DNA of 64,000 nucleotides from Fontibacillus phaseoli. GTDB lineage: Bacteria; Bacillota; Bacilli; Paenibacillales; Paenibacillaceae. Numbering within the stretch: the first letter of the stretch is position 1; each line of letters begins with the position of its first letter. Where the stretch lies: NCBI RefSeq assembly GCF_003337355.1, contig NZ_QPJW01000003.1, positions 287,531-351,530 of the forward strand, in the 5' to 3' direction. The translations under genes and the position numbers were made by a program. Under the pieces are notes generated by a model that was not told the origin of the DNA, searched no databases, and was given only the letters and a program-made list of their open reading frames with translations. Shown here in pieces: positions 32,318 through 42,521 of this stretch.

Positions 32318-33189
32318 TATTCCGTGACCTCCTTACGCCGCATGAATATCAGAAGCGGTATGGCGATGATCGTCACGGCCACGAACAGCAGCGTATTGAT
32401 CGCGGTGCCCAGCCCCCAGCTTCCTTCGCCGAAGGAGCGAAGAATGATCGTTCCTACCACCTGGGAAGCATTGCCCGGACCGCCGCCCGTCAGGACGAAC
32501 ACTTCCGAAAATACTTTGAGTCCGCCGATGAGCGTCAGCATCAGATTAATATTGATCGCCGGCAGCAATAGCGGCAGCGTGATTTTCGTGAATTTTTTCC
32601 AGGAACCCGCCCCGTCGATGGTAGCGGCTTCATAATATTCCTGTGAAATCGATTGGAGCCCGGCCAGGTAGATGGCCATCTGAAATCCCGCATGCTGCCA
32701 TATGGATATCACGGCGATCGTCCATATTACGATGGATGGATCGGTCAGCCATGCCTGGCTCAACGCATGCAGGCCCACCGCATCCAACAATCGGTTGACC
32801 GTGCCTTCGGTACGCAGCATCGGCGTGAACACGATCCCGATCACCAAAATGCTCAAGATCGAGGGAGAATAAAAAATGGCACGCAGCATGTTTCGCGTTT
32901 TTAACCTCATGTTCAGCGCGACGGCCAGTACAATCCCGACCAGATTTTTGCCGACCACGGTTGCAATGGCGAAGATCAACGTGTTCTTCAACGCTAAAGT
33001 GAGCGTTTTGTCATGAAAGATTTTGGTGAAGTTTTCCCATCCGATGAAATCTATGGTGAGGCGGTCCAGACGCCAATCCGTGAATGAATAGTAGAAGCCC
33101 GCGAACGCAGGGATTACGAAAAAAATGCAGTAGATCAGCAAAGCCGGCAAAACCAGATAATATGAGTACAGGTTTTTTATTGTTTTCAT
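32317..33189 (-). CDS. Carbohydrate ABC transporter permease (MalF/UgpA type)
   Basis: A permease of 290 residues with six helices and the EAA loop YYEAATIDGAGSWKKFTKITLPLLLP (about residues 200-225). I chose the ATG at 33189, preceded by GGAG, over the frame start at 33222. It lies 72 bases after the binding-protein gene and is coupled to the second permease. The sugar is not evident. Confidence 0.92.
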   Translation of the reverse strand: MKTIKNLYSYYLVLPALLIYCIFFVIPAFAGFYYSFTDWRLDRLTIDFIGWENFTKIFHDKTLTLALKNTLIFAIATVVGKNLVGIVLAVALNMRLKTRNMLRAIFYSPSILSILVIGIVFTPMLRTEGTVNRLLDAVGLHALSQAWLTDPSIVIWTIAVISIWQHAGFQMAIYLAGLQSISQEYYEAATIDGAGSWKKFTKITLPLLLPAININLMLTLIGGLKVFSEVFVLTGGGPGNASQVVGTIILRSFGEGSWGLGTAINTLLFVAVTIIAIPLLIFMRRKEVTE

Positions 33190-33261
33190 TTCCTCACACT
33201 CCACTATAGCCTGGGGCAGCATAAAGCCGTGCGGGCTTTATGCTGCCTGTGATTCCGCTGT

Positions 33262-34590
33262 TTAGAAACCGGCGATTTCTTTATCTTTCATCAGTTGACT
33301 GAACTTCTCGTCCCAGGCCTTCAATACTTCCTCCGGAGTCAAGCCGCCAGCGAATTGATCCTGCAGCAGTCTGTACAGTTCGCTGCGGTCCACCAACATA
33401 TAGGCATCGCTTGTCAGTACGGTTTTCTTCGGCGTAATGTAGTTGTCCACGATTTCCTGCTTGTACTCCGGCAACGCAGGGGTTGTTACATCGCTCAAGT
33501 TGGAAACGTAGCCTTTGGAATCCACGATTTTCTGCGCAATTTCCTTCGAAGCCATAAAGTTGAGGAACTCTTTGGCTTCATTCAGATATTTTGCCTTTTT
33601 CGGAATGAATAACTGGCCGCCGAGCGGGCTCGCTCCAAGACTGGCTCCCTCCGAGGACGGAATCGGGAACACCCCGAGCTTCATGTTCGGATCCTGCTGT
33701 GCCACCCCTTCAATAAGCCAATCGCCCATAAACATCATGGCGACTTCCTTGTTCAGGAACTTGCCAACGGCCATATCATAACTGTCGCTGAGAACATCGG
33801 CATTGGTGTAGCCTTTTTTGTAGACATCGTATTGCTGCTGCAAGAACGTCTTGAACTCCGGAATGTCGGACCATTTTCTCTTATTGCTGTTCAAGTCATC
33901 AAAGAAGGCAGGATCATTCTTGGCCGCGAAATCGGCAAAAGCGGCGGCCGGCCAAATGTTTGCGGCCCAGGCGTCTTTATATGGCATAAATACCGGAGTA
34001 ATGCCGCCGGCTTTGATTTTCTCGCAAACCTGCAGAAATTCTTCGAAGTTTTGCGGTATCGACAAGCCCAGATCCTCAAAGATCTGCTTGTTGTATACAA
34101 CCCCTTGCATGCCTGTATCCTGACTGACATGGAAGCTGTAGACATGTCCGTTAGCCGACAAAACATCTTTATTCTGGATTCGGCTGACCCAAGCCTCGTT
34201 ATCGAGAATTTCAAAGTTGCGTTCCAGGTTGAGATCTGTGGTAGCGCTGGCGAGATTGTACTGAATGATGTCCGGTGCTTCTTCCACGGCAAGTTTGGTT
34301 TGCAGCACGGTCGTCGTTTGCTCTGCCGGAATCAATTGAAGATTGACATGAATATTGGTTTTCTTTTCGAATTCATCGAGCAGGTCCTGTTGAATGAATG
34401 CCGAATCTTGCGAACTTTTCGAGATGGCCAATTCGATGGTTACTTTTTTCCCGCTCGCTCCGCCGCTCCCCCCGTTTCCGCCCTCTGCGGAATTGCCGGA
34501 TTTGGAGCCTCCAGATCCGCACGCAGCTAGCGAAACCGACAGAAAACCTGCAATAATCATCGTTGTCATTCTTTTCTTTTGGATGTTCAA
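33262..34590 (-). CDS. Sugar ABC transporter substrate-binding lipoprotein
   Basis: A protein of 442 residues with a lipoprotein signal (SVSLAACGSGG lipobox, Cys near residue 24) and a glycine/serine-rich linker, followed by a bacterial family 1 solute-binding fold. It starts TTG 34590 with GGGGG upstream. First gene of the operon; a cre-like site lies 21 bases before the start. The divergent YesM/YesN pair probably induces it in response to the transported oligosaccharide. The substrate is unknown. Confidence 0.93.
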   Translation of the reverse strand: MNIQKKRMTTMIIAGFLSVSLAACGSGGSKSGNSAEGGNGGSGGASGKKVTIELAISKSSQDSAFIQQDLLDEFEKKTNIHVNLQLIPAEQTTTVLQTKLAVEEAPDIIQYNLASATTDLNLERNFEILDNEAWVSRIQNKDVLSANGHVYSFHVSQDTGMQGVVYNKQIFEDLGLSIPQNFEEFLQVCEKIKAGGITPVFMPYKDAWAANIWPAAAFADFAAKNDPAFFDDLNSNKRKWSDIPEFKTFLQQQYDVYKKGYTNADVLSDSYDMAVGKFLNKEVAMMFMGDWLIEGVAQQDPNMKLGVFPIPSSEGASLGASPLGGQLFIPKKAKYLNEAKEFLNFMASKEIAQKIVDSKGYVSNLSDVTTPALPEYKQEIVDNYITPKKTVLTSDAYMLVDRSELYRLLQDQFAGGLTPEEVLKAWDEKFSQLMKDKEIAGF

Positions 34591-34610
34591 GGCTAATCCC
34601 CCCGTTTAGT

Positions 34611-34624
34611 TGAATGCGTTTACA
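34611..34624 (-). promoter_or_regulatory. cre-like catabolite repression site
   Basis: TGTAAACGCATTCA on the minus strand matches the CcpA consensus TGWAARCGYTWWCA at 13 of 14 positions. It is 21 bases before the binding-protein start, so CcpA bound here would block the operon when preferred sugar is present. Confidence 0.7.
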
Positions 34625-34785
34625 ATTCGATTATAAAATCCGGCGAATCCAAGGTACATGTCTGTAGATGACTCTTCATGTGTAAAATTCTGAACTTGAA
34701 ACCGTTGTCATAAGGTGAATTGAAGTGATACATTTAGTTCAATAAAAAGGATAGTTCCTTGCCGTAAGAAGGAAGGTTGACAGTA

Positions 34786-36546
34786 ATGATTAGAAAATCG
34801 GGTCGCGGAAACATACAATTCAGCCTTCAAACGAAGGTATTTTCCACATTCGTTGTTTTGCTCCTGTTTGTTCTAGGCTGTTTTATCATCTACGTCAACC
34901 TGATCGTGGTCAAGCCTCTGAAAGATACCACGGTCCATGAAAAGCAAGAATCGGCCGTTAAGATGAGCGATCAGGTTGACTTCTATATCGACAGCCAAAA
35001 CCAGTTATCTCAACGTATCTTGTCCAGCAAAGACATCTTTGCCATCCTGGAAGAAGGAGAGTCTTCCGTCAGCTATGAACGATTCCAGCAAAACCGGAGG
35101 CTGAAGGACATTATGTTTCAGGCCATCGGGCCGAGCATGAACATCAAGGATATGGTAATTTACGACAAACAAGGGTCTCTGTTTGTATCTTATCTCGGTG
35201 CCGAAAGCAATCTCCCTTCGCTACAATCCTTCATGGATAGTTCAAGCAGTGCGAGACAATGGAACGGCAGCGGTTTTCTTTTAATCCGAAATGGGGATAC
35301 CCTCTCCTTTATCCGCGCAATCAATAACCAGAACGGCAAGGTATTCGGCTATTTGTGCATCCAGTCGGATCAGGCCTATTTGCAAAGGCTCACGGAAGGA
35401 GTAGCGCAGGGAGAGGTTTATATCCTTGACCGGGAGAACGGGTTGATTTCGGGCATCCCCCCCTCCCCGGATCATGCCGATTTGAAAATGAAGCTTACCG
35501 GTGAAGGCGTGTATGTCGACAAATTTCAAAACTACGTCGCCTATTCCGGGTCGGAGAGCACCGGATGGACAACCTATCTGGTTACCCCTAAAAAGGCCGT
35601 ACTCGGCTCCGTCAATTCGGTGAAATATATTTCGGTTTTGCTAATTTCGTCTTTAATGGTACTGTCCTTCGTCTATATTTATTTTTCCACGCGGAATTTG
35701 CTGTTGCCGATCCGCAAGCTCCGTAACCAAATTTGGCGGATCAATTACAGCAACTTGAACGTCAAGGTGGACAACAAACCGCAAAACAACGAGCTGATCT
35801 TGCTGAACGAAGCGTTCCATGATTTGATGGAACGGCTCCGGCAATCCATCGATAGGGAAAAGATCGCGCTTCATGAAGAGGTTAAAGCGCGAAATTCGGC
35901 GCTTCAGGCACAAATTGCTCCGCACTTTATCCATAATGTGCTCTATTTAATCAGCATTGCGGCGCAAGAGGGAAAAAATGCCGTCGTGTCCGACATGTGC
36001 AAACACCTCTCGGACAGTCTGCGTTACATTGTTTCTTCGCCTTATGCGCATGTCACTCTGGCCGATGAACTGGAGCATACGCGGCATTATTTATCGCTGG
36101 TCCAGCAAAATTATGAAGAGGATCTGAAATGGGAGATCGAAGCGGACGAATTGTCCCGGCAAGTCCAATTGCCGCGTCTGGTTATCCAGCCGTTCGTGGA
36201 AAACTGCATTGAACATGCATTTACCAATACGGGCCCCCCTTGGCGCATCAAGATCACGGTGAAGCAATTCAATGGCTTATGGGCCGTCGAAATCAAGGAC
36301 AATGGAGATGGATTCCCGCCGGACAAGATCAATGAAATATTGATTAAATTGCGACAATGCGATTCGGGACATGCCGAAAACCAAAACCTGTACTCCTCCA
36401 TGGGCAACATGGGAATCGTGAACAGCGTAAACCGCCTGAAACTGATGTACAAAAACCGCCTGTTTTTTAACCTGTTTAATCATTCCGGAGGAGAAAAGGG
36501 CGCTACGGTTCAAATTATCGGTTCGCTCACCAAAGACTTCTACTGA
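34786..36546 (+). CDS. Sensor histidine kinase, YesM type
   Basis: A protein of 586 residues: helix near 15-35, an extracytoplasmic sensor to about 280, second helix near 285-305, HAMP linker, then a His_kinase domain with QAQIAPHFIHNVL (usual QINPHFLYNTL) and an ATPase domain with QPFVENCIEHAF, DNGDGFP and MGNMGIVN. I chose the ATG at 34786, preceded by AAGGAAGG, over the TTG at 34777. It faces the sugar transporter operon and is followed by its response regulator after 17 bases. Confidence 0.92.
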   Translation: MIRKSGRGNIQFSLQTKVFSTFVVLLLFVLGCFIIYVNLIVVKPLKDTTVHEKQESAVKMSDQVDFYIDSQNQLSQRILSSKDIFAILEEGESSVSYERFQQNRRLKDIMFQAIGPSMNIKDMVIYDKQGSLFVSYLGAESNLPSLQSFMDSSSSARQWNGSGFLLIRNGDTLSFIRAINNQNGKVFGYLCIQSDQAYLQRLTEGVAQGEVYILDRENGLISGIPPSPDHADLKMKLTGEGVYVDKFQNYVAYSGSESTGWTTYLVTPKKAVLGSVNSVKYISVLLISSLMVLSFVYIYFSTRNLLLPIRKLRNQIWRINYSNLNVKVDNKPQNNELILLNEAFHDLMERLRQSIDREKIALHEEVKARNSALQAQIAPHFIHNVLYLISIAAQEGKNAVVSDMCKHLSDSLRYIVSSPYAHVTLADELEHTRHYLSLVQQNYEEDLKWEIEADELSRQVQLPRLVIQPFVENCIEHAFTNTGPPWRIKITVKQFNGLWAVEIKDNGDGFPPDKINEILIKLRQCDSGHAENQNLYSSMGNMGIVNSVNRLKLMYKNRLFFNLFNHSGGEKGATVQIIGSLTKDFY

Positions 36547-36563
36547 ATGCAAGGAGGGAATTC

Positions 36564-38105
36564 ATGTATAACGTGTTGATCGTTGAAGACAGTAAACCGA
36601 TTTTACGGAACATCACAACACTGCTCTGTTCCCTGGATTTGCCGGTCACCGTGGTCGCCACGGCCACGAACGGCGAAGATGCCCTCGAAATCATCAGGCA
36701 GCAACCGGTTCACCTGTTGTTAACCGATATCCGCATGCCGAAAATGGATGGCTTGGCTTTAATCGAACAAGCCAAGCTCATCCATCCGCAGCTCAAGGTG
36801 GTGCTGATCAGCGGCTACAGTGATTTCGAATATACGCGCAAAGCTTTGAATTTGCAGGTGTTCGATTATTTGCTAAAACCGGTGGAACGCCAACAGCTAT
36901 CGGAAGTCATGAACCGGGCCATCGAGCAATTAAGCCGTCATGCCCACAATGAAGTTGAAATGCTCAAGGATATCATAGAACCGGTTTACTATGGAAAAAT
37001 GGAGCTGAATGAACAGTTTCAGCACTACGCCAAACTGATGTTCATTGTTCGAAAGCAACCGTTCACTGCGGGACGCGCAGGATGGAACCGGGAAGCGCTG
37101 CAGCACCGGTTATCGGAACTGTTTGCACCGCATGCCTGCTGGGTTTTCCCTACTTATTTTCCCAAACAATTCCTGGTTCTCGTTAATGGCACGGTCACCG
37201 GGAAATATTCCACGGTGTATGAGTGTATGGAATCGGCCCGGCGCCATTTATACAGTCATGGCATTGACGCTACGATCGGGGGACAGCTTCAGCCTGCGGA
37301 GCCCGGAAAACTCCCCGAGTTGTATTACAGGTTGACGGAGATGATCAACGAGCATCAGCGGATAAACCAGGGAACGGTTCTGGATTCGGGGGTACCCCTT
37401 TCCCAAATAAGGTCGGAGAGCGAAAACGGAGATCCCTTCCTGGCGGCAAACTTCGTGGAGATGATCCGCGGCCGCAGGAAAGAGCAATTCGAACTCAAAT
37501 TGACGGAGCAGCTTGCCAAATGGTCTGGCGAAAATCTCCGGCTGGCGGAACTGGAACGATTTATCGGTCTGCTGATCGATACATTTGCCCATCTGATCAC
37601 AGAACAAGATAGCGACAACCGGTTAAGCCTGGAAGAGTCCTCGGCACAATTGTTTGACCGCGAAAGTTTCGCGGGCTTCGGCAGGGATCTGTTAGACTGG
37701 AGCGGTCTGTGCTTTGAAATGCTTCAGGCCCACCAGCGGAAAAATGCTCAGGAATGGTTTCAACAGGTGGATGAGTACGTGAAAATGAATATGTACTCCC
37801 CCCTCTCCATCACCGACGTGGCGCGCAAATTTCACATCAGTCCCTCGTACATCAGCCGGATCATCAAAAAATGCACACAGAGTACCTTCGTTCAGTATTA
37901 TACGAAGTTGAAGATCAACGAAGCCTGCAAACTCATGGAGGGCAGACCGGACATGAAATTCAAGGAAATCTCCGATGCGCTGTCATTCAGCGATCAACAC
38001 TACTTCTCCAAGGTATTCAAAGAATATATGGGCTACAACCCAACCGAATATAGAGAGCAAGTCCTTGCCGGGCAGGATGGCGAGGAAAAAGGGATTCGCG
38101 GATAG
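36564..38105 (+). CDS. AraC-type response regulator, YesN type
   Basis: A protein of 513 residues. The receiver domain at 1-120 has the phosphoacceptor Asp in LLTDIRMPKMDG (about 55) and Lys in YLLKPVE. A long middle part of unknown role follows, then an AraC double helix-turn-helix at the C-terminus (ITDVARKFHISPSYISRIIKK and FKEISDALSFSDQHYFSKVFK). AAGGAGGG lies 6 bases before the ATG. It probably activates the divergent transporter operon. Confidence 0.93.
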   Translation: MYNVLIVEDSKPILRNITTLLCSLDLPVTVVATATNGEDALEIIRQQPVHLLLTDIRMPKMDGLALIEQAKLIHPQLKVVLISGYSDFEYTRKALNLQVFDYLLKPVERQQLSEVMNRAIEQLSRHAHNEVEMLKDIIEPVYYGKMELNEQFQHYAKLMFIVRKQPFTAGRAGWNREALQHRLSELFAPHACWVFPTYFPKQFLVLVNGTVTGKYSTVYECMESARRHLYSHGIDATIGGQLQPAEPGKLPELYYRLTEMINEHQRINQGTVLDSGVPLSQIRSESENGDPFLAANFVEMIRGRRKEQFELKLTEQLAKWSGENLRLAELERFIGLLIDTFAHLITEQDSDNRLSLEESSAQLFDRESFAGFGRDLLDWSGLCFEMLQAHQRKNAQEWFQQVDEYVKMNMYSPLSITDVARKFHISPSYISRIIKKCTQSTFVQYYTKLKINEACKLMEGRPDMKFKEISDALSFSDQHYFSKVFKEYMGYNPTEYREQVLAGQDGEEKGIRG

Positions 38106-38118
38106 CGGGTCCCTTTTT
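38086..38118 (+). terminator. Terminator overlapping the response regulator stop codon
   Basis: AAAAAGGGA (38086-38094) pairs with TCCCTTTTT (38110-38118). The left arm lies in the last codons of the gene and the TAG stop (38103-38105) is in the loop. Confidence 0.75.
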
Positions 38119-38250
38119 CATTTCTTCCCCCCATTGCTGTGTGTTTTGGCAAGCTGGATGGAGTTTCCTTGTATAGGGCTAAGGGTAAAGAGATAAGTAA
38201 TAACAGCAGATGATTCCCCAAATGCGCATTTACAAGGAGGTACATAACCT

Positions 38251-38910
38251 ATGAAATTCAAAGGAAAAGGCTGCTTGATTCCGTTAATAGTCGTTATCGC
38301 GGCGGTCGTCATACTCATCGCCTTGTTCGCCGGCAACTACAACAAGTTCGTCGCGGCGGACGAAAACGCCAACCAGGAATGGAGCAAAATCGACGTTCAA
38401 CTCCAGCGGAGATATGATCTGATTCCGAACCTGGTCAATACCGTGAAGGGATATGCCGCCCATGAAAAAGAAGTGATCAAAGCGGTCTCCGACGCCCGGG
38501 CGGCGCTTGGCGGAGCACGGACGCCGGATGAACTGGCACAGGCCGACCAGCAATTGTCCAGCGCGCTAAGCCGTCTTCTGGTCGTCGTGGAAAATTATCC
38601 GACGCTTAAAGCCGACGCCCAGTTCACCCAATTGATGGACGAGCTTGCCGGCACGGAGAACCGAATCGCCGTGGCCAGAAATGACTACAACGCGGCCGTT
38701 GCGAGTTACAACAATATGCGCAGACGCTTTCCGGGCAATTTGCTTGCAGGAATGATGGGATTTGACAAACGGGAGTATTTTGAGACCACGCCGGAATCGC
38801 GGACCCATCCGGAGGTGGACTTTGACACGAACCCGGACTCGGCATTGAACCGGAACAACACATCGCTTCGCTTCGGAAATGAAGTGGTCTTGCCGGGGGC
38901 CCGGTCATGA
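38251..38910 (+). CDS. LemA family membrane protein
   Basis: A protein of 219 residues with one N-terminal helix (about 9-27) and a long helical bundle outside. It has the family signatures [32 protein letters not shown] and [19 protein letters not shown]. LemA function is not settled; it often accompanies TPM-domain proteins in envelope stress modules. AAGGAGG precedes the ATG. It overlaps the next gene by 4 bases. Confidence 0.93.
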   Translation: MKFKGKGCLIPLIVVIAAVVILIALFAGNYNKFVAADENANQEWSKIDVQLQRRYDLIPNLVNTVKGYAAHEKEVIKAVSDARAALGGARTPDELAQADQQLSSALSRLLVVVENYPTLKADAQFTQLMDELAGTENRIAVARNDYNAAVASYNNMRRRFPGNLLAGMMGFDKREYFETTPESRTHPEVDFDTNPDSALNRNNTSLRFGNEVVLPGARS

Positions 38911-39746
38911 AACCTCTCGCGGAAAACCCTTCTTTCCGTAGATTCGGTTCGCATTTTTACAGACTTGCATCCCTATGTATTTTGAGTCTGACGCTGCTCT
39001 GGAGTCCAGCCGATGCCTTTGCCGCACCGGCGATTCCGGATCCACAGGGCGATATATATGTTCAGGATTTTGAAGGATTGCTGACTTCCGAACAGGCCCG
39101 GGAACTGAACGGCTTAGGCCGGGTGCTGGAGGATCGGACCAAGGCTCAAATCGCCGTGCTTACCGTTTCCAGCCTCGATGGGTATTCCGTGGAGGAGTAC
39201 GCCTTACAGGCTCTCCGCAAATACGGGCTTGGCGACAAGAAGCTGAATAACGGCGTGTTGCTGCTGCTGTCGATGGAGGACAGCGAGCCGGGTAACCGCC
39301 CGCTACGGATTGAAGTCGGTTACGGCCTTGAAGGGGCACTGCCTGACGGCAAGGTCGGCAGAATCCTTGATCAGGTTACCATCCCTTATTTGGTGAATAA
39401 CCAGCCGGGTGAAGCGATCGTGGAAACCTATAAGACACTCTATAACGAAGTCGCCAAAGAGTATGGTGTGGAAGACCAATTAACTCCGCAGGAAATTACG
39501 GTTCCGGAAGCGTCTCCGGGGAATGCCGAAGGCGGCAATCTCTCGTCAGGCTGGATCATTCTCATCGTTGCCTTTCTGGCCGTAGATTTTATTTTCTTCC
39601 GCGGAACAATGACACTGCTCCTGATATCCATGCTGGGTAGAGGCGGCCGCCGCGGCGGTGGGGGCGGTGGCTTTGGCGGAGGTGGGGGCTTCCGGGGTGG
39701 AGGCGGCGGATCTTCAGGGGGTGGCGGTGCAAGCCGGAGATTTTGA
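38907..39746 (+). CDS. TPM-domain protein (YgcG family) with glycine-rich tail
   Basis: A protein of 279 residues: signal peptide (cut near FAA-AP, residue 40), a TPM domain at about 50-190 ([48 protein letters not shown]), one membrane helix (about 213-242), and a low-complexity Gly-rich tail of about 35 residues with scattered Arg and Phe. TPM domains are proposed acid phosphatases or photosystem repair factors in plants; in bacteria the role is open. Coupled to lemA by an ATGA overlap. Confidence 0.9.
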   Translation: MKPLAENPSFRRFGSHFYRLASLCILSLTLLWSPADAFAAPAIPDPQGDIYVQDFEGLLTSEQARELNGLGRVLEDRTKAQIAVLTVSSLDGYSVEEYALQALRKYGLGDKKLNNGVLLLLSMEDSEPGNRPLRIEVGYGLEGALPDGKVGRILDQVTIPYLVNNQPGEAIVETYKTLYNEVAKEYGVEDQLTPQEITVPEASPGNAEGGNLSSGWIILIVAFLAVDFIFFRGTMTLLLISMLGRGGRRGGGGGGFGGGGGFRGGGGGSSGGGGASRRF

Positions 39747-39884
39747 GTAAACCGGTTGAGAAACCTCGCCAGAACCGCTCCGGCCTATCCCAATCCAACT
39801 GCTACCGTTATAATATCCATAGGATATTAATCAAAGAGCACGGAAGAATCGCTTTGTAAGGAGCCTTCCGCGAAGGAGAGAAAC

Positions 39885-40628
39885 TTGCCGACCATGAATT
39901 CCGCCACTTCACTTCCGCAATTAGCCGTATTTTTCGATGTGGACGATACGCTTTACGATCATTTGATTCCATTCCACCAAGCCCTTGAGCACGTACTGGG
40001 AACCGGCGAGGATTTCCCTTACGCTTCCGCCTATCATCGCATGCGATATTACAGCGACAAGCTATCCGCCGATGCCGGAGGAACTCCCACGCACGGTTCT
40101 CAGCTCCACGAGATGCGTACCCGCCGGTTTATCCTTTCGCTGGCCGAATTCGGCGTCACTCTGACGGGAACCCAAGCGGCGGAAATTCAGTCGCAGTACC
40201 TGCGCTGCCAGTTTAAGATTCAGTTGTTCGACGGAGTCCGTTCCTTGCTGACAGGTTTGATGGACCAGGGAGTTACCGTCGGCTTGATCACGAACGGGCC
40301 CCCGGAGCACCAGATGAGAAAAATCCGCGCCCTGGGACTGAACGACCTCATCCCTCCGGAGCGGATTTTTATTTCCGGGGCCGTCGGATGGACCAAGCCG
40401 GACCGTCAATTGTTTCATCATGTAGCTGACAAACTGAACCTTGCCCCAGCTGCCTGCTATTATGTAGGTGATTCCTGGCGGAACGACGTTGTCGGAGCCG
40501 TGGACGCCGGATGGAATGTCCTGTGGTTCAATCACCGCGGAGCGACGCCCGAAACCGATCACCGGCCCCATTATACGACGTCAAGCTATTCGGAGATCGC
40601 GAAGATCCTGCTAGCAGAACTGAATTAA
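39885..40628 (+). CDS. HAD-superfamily hydrolase
   Basis: A protein of 247 residues. All HAD motifs are visible: FFDVDDTLYD (nucleophile Asp and following Asp), LITNG (motif II), Lys in GWTKPDRQ (motif III) and YVGDSWRNDVVGA (motif IV). Likely a phosphatase acting on a small metabolite. It starts TTG 39885 with AAGGAGAG upstream. Its stop overlaps the stop of the convergent gene at 40625 by 4 bases. Confidence 0.9.
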   Translation: MPTMNSATSLPQLAVFFDVDDTLYDHLIPFHQALEHVLGTGEDFPYASAYHRMRYYSDKLSADAGGTPTHGSQLHEMRTRRFILSLAEFGVTLTGTQAAEIQSQYLRCQFKIQLFDGVRSLLTGLMDQGVTVGLITNGPPEHQMRKIRALGLNDLIPPERIFISGAVGWTKPDRQLFHHVADKLNLAPAACYYVGDSWRNDVVGAVDAGWNVLWFNHRGATPETDHRPHYTTSSYSEIAKILLAELN

Positions 40629-41407
40629 TAAAACAGGGATATTCCTTCGCCGAACAGCCGGCCAAGCGGGCCGAACAGGATATCCCCCAGCAGACCGACG
40701 GTAATGAAGGCTGCGATATAGACCAGGATAGTGCTCTGCAGTTGATCCAGTGCGGCGCCCTTCTCCGGAATATAGCCGGCAATGACAAAAGCCGGAACGC
40801 TGAATATTGACCCGAAGAGGCCGACCATGAGCAGCAAAGACTGAAACAGGTTAATTTGCAATACGGCGAACAACAATGCCAGCAATAAAAGTGCCGTAAA
40901 CGGAACAAGATAAACCCCGAAGCGGGCCACGACATCTTGAAAACTGGCTTTGCCTTTTCCGTACCATACAGCCAGGTAGCAGTAAGCTGCCGTCAATACG
41001 ACCAGAACGGCGAAAGCCAACGTCGGCCTAACGACCACATTCAGGAGTGGATGGTCCATGAAGCCCGCCAGACGGTGAAAACCGGAATAAATGATGAGCG
41101 GTATAACCAAGGAGTAAAGAATCATCGTAATGATTCCGTTTACGAACTGCTCCCTGCCTACGCTCCTGGCATAGGTTAAGGGACTTTTCAAAGCGGAAGC
41201 AAAAAACTTGAAATACAGTTTCGACGCCTTTTTCGCGCTCTCCAAATATTCGTTGGCCTGCTGCCGGTCACCCCCGCGCTCCTCTTTTTGAGGAACTGAT
41301 CCTGGTTCCGATCCCTCCGCAGTGGTCATGCTTAACGGTGTTCCGCAGTTTTCGCAAAATTTTGCGTTTTCGTTATTTTGTTGATGATGGCAATTACGAC
41401 AAATCAT
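40625..41407 (-). CDS. Zinc-ribbon plus Yip1-like membrane protein
   Basis: A protein of 260 residues. A zinc ribbon at the N-terminus (CRNCHH, then CENCGTPL) is followed by a polar linker (about 25-65) and five or six hydrophobic helices resembling the Yip1/YIP1-like superfamily. Such proteins are common, uncharacterised membrane proteins in Firmicutes. The ATG is preceded by GAGGAGGG. It is convergent with the HAD gene. Confidence 0.82.
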   Translation of the reverse strand: MICRNCHHQQNNENAKFCENCGTPLSMTTAEGSEPGSVPQKEERGGDRQQANEYLESAKKASKLYFKFFASALKSPLTYARSVGREQFVNGIITMILYSLVIPLIIYSGFHRLAGFMDHPLLNVVVRPTLAFAVLVVLTAAYCYLAVWYGKGKASFQDVVARFGVYLVPFTALLLLALLFAVLQINLFQSLLLMVGLFGSIFSVPAFVIAGYIPEKGAALDQLQSTILVYIAAFITVGLLGDILFGPLGRLFGEGISLFY

Positions 41408-41559
41408 GGGACACCCTCCTCTCTATATCCAATTATGTTGGATACCCATGGTCATTTTCAACCCCCATCGCAGTTCTTGCATTGATTCACCGTGCACGAT
41501 AAGGGTATTTAACTACTGAAATCCTTATACAAACTGCAGCGTTAGAGAGGAGCTTCGCC

Positions 41560-42351
41560 ATGAACGAACTCAGATTAAAGAACCAGATAGCCGTCGTAAC
41601 CGGAGGTGGTTCCGGCATCGGTAGAGCCGCCGCGATCCGTTTTGCGCAGCATGGCGCCAAAGTATTTATGCTGGACCGGACGCCGGAGGAAGCCGAGGAA
41701 ACCAAATGGAGAATTGAGTCCGCCGGCGGGCAGGCTACCGTGATCCCATGCGATATTTCCAAACCGGAAATGATCGAGCAAGGATTTCGTCATATAGCGG
41801 AAGAAGCGGGAAGCATCCATGTCGTATTCGCGAACGCCGGCATCAACGGGACCATGGCCCCGATCGAAACCATGGAGATCAGCGACTGGGACCAGACTCT
41901 GGACATCAATCTTCGCGGTACGTTCGCGACGGTAAAATACGCTATCCCCCACATGAAGGATAATGGAGGCAGTATTATTATCACTAGTTCGATTAACGGG
42001 AACCGGGTCTTTTCCAACATCGGATTCTCGGCCTACGCTTCTTCCAAGGCTGCCCAGGTTGCCTTTATGAAAATGGCCGCTCTGGAGTTGGCCCAGTACG
42101 GTATCCGGGTGAATGCGATTTGCCCCGGCGCGATCGAAACGAATATCAGCGACAACACGTACCCTACCGAAGATATCAAGGAAGTGAAGATTCCGGTCGA
42201 GTTTCCGGAAGGAAACCAGCCGCTCGAGAAAGGTCCGGGAAAACCGGAACAGGTGGCGAATCTCGTCCTATTCCTGGCCTCCGATGAATCTTTCCATTTG
42301 ACGGGCACCGAAGTTTACATCGATGGAGCCGAATCTTTATTGCGCGGATAA
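41560..42351 (+). CDS. Short-chain dehydrogenase/reductase
   Basis: A classical SDR of 263 residues: cofactor motif TGGGSGIG, structural ANAG (usual NNAG), catalytic Ser in ITSSING, and YASSK. The Asp after the second strand (MLDRTPEE) suggests NAD(H) preference. Insert NISDNTYPTEDIKEVKIPVEFPEG is typical of a Bacillales group of uncharacterised SDRs. AGAGAGGAG precedes the ATG. Likely monocistronic. Confidence 0.9.
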   Translation: MNELRLKNQIAVVTGGGSGIGRAAAIRFAQHGAKVFMLDRTPEEAEETKWRIESAGGQATVIPCDISKPEMIEQGFRHIAEEAGSIHVVFANAGINGTMAPIETMEISDWDQTLDINLRGTFATVKYAIPHMKDNGGSIIITSSINGNRVFSNIGFSAYASSKAAQVAFMKMAALELAQYGIRVNAICPGAIETNISDNTYPTEDIKEVKIPVEFPEGNQPLEKGPGKPEQVANLVLFLASDESFHLTGTEVYIDGAESLLRG

Positions 42352-42365
42352 CCGGTAAAAATAAG

Positions 42366-42408
42366 ACAGCCTGCCCCCCTGCATGCCCAGGGAGCAGGCT
42401 GTTCTGGT
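42366..42408 (+). terminator. Probable terminator after the SDR gene
   Basis: ACAGCCTGC and GCAGGCTGT (42366-42402) form a 9-bp stem with a large loop, followed by TCTGGTTG; the T tract is poor. Confidence 0.5.
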
Positions 42409-42521
42409 TGAACAGACAAGCTCTTCTCTCTTTTTTAAGCAGGACGCCTTCTTGAGTAGCCGCATATTTTTCCATCCTGATCACATAATACATAAAAATC
42501 CTTAGTCAGGAGAATGACGCC

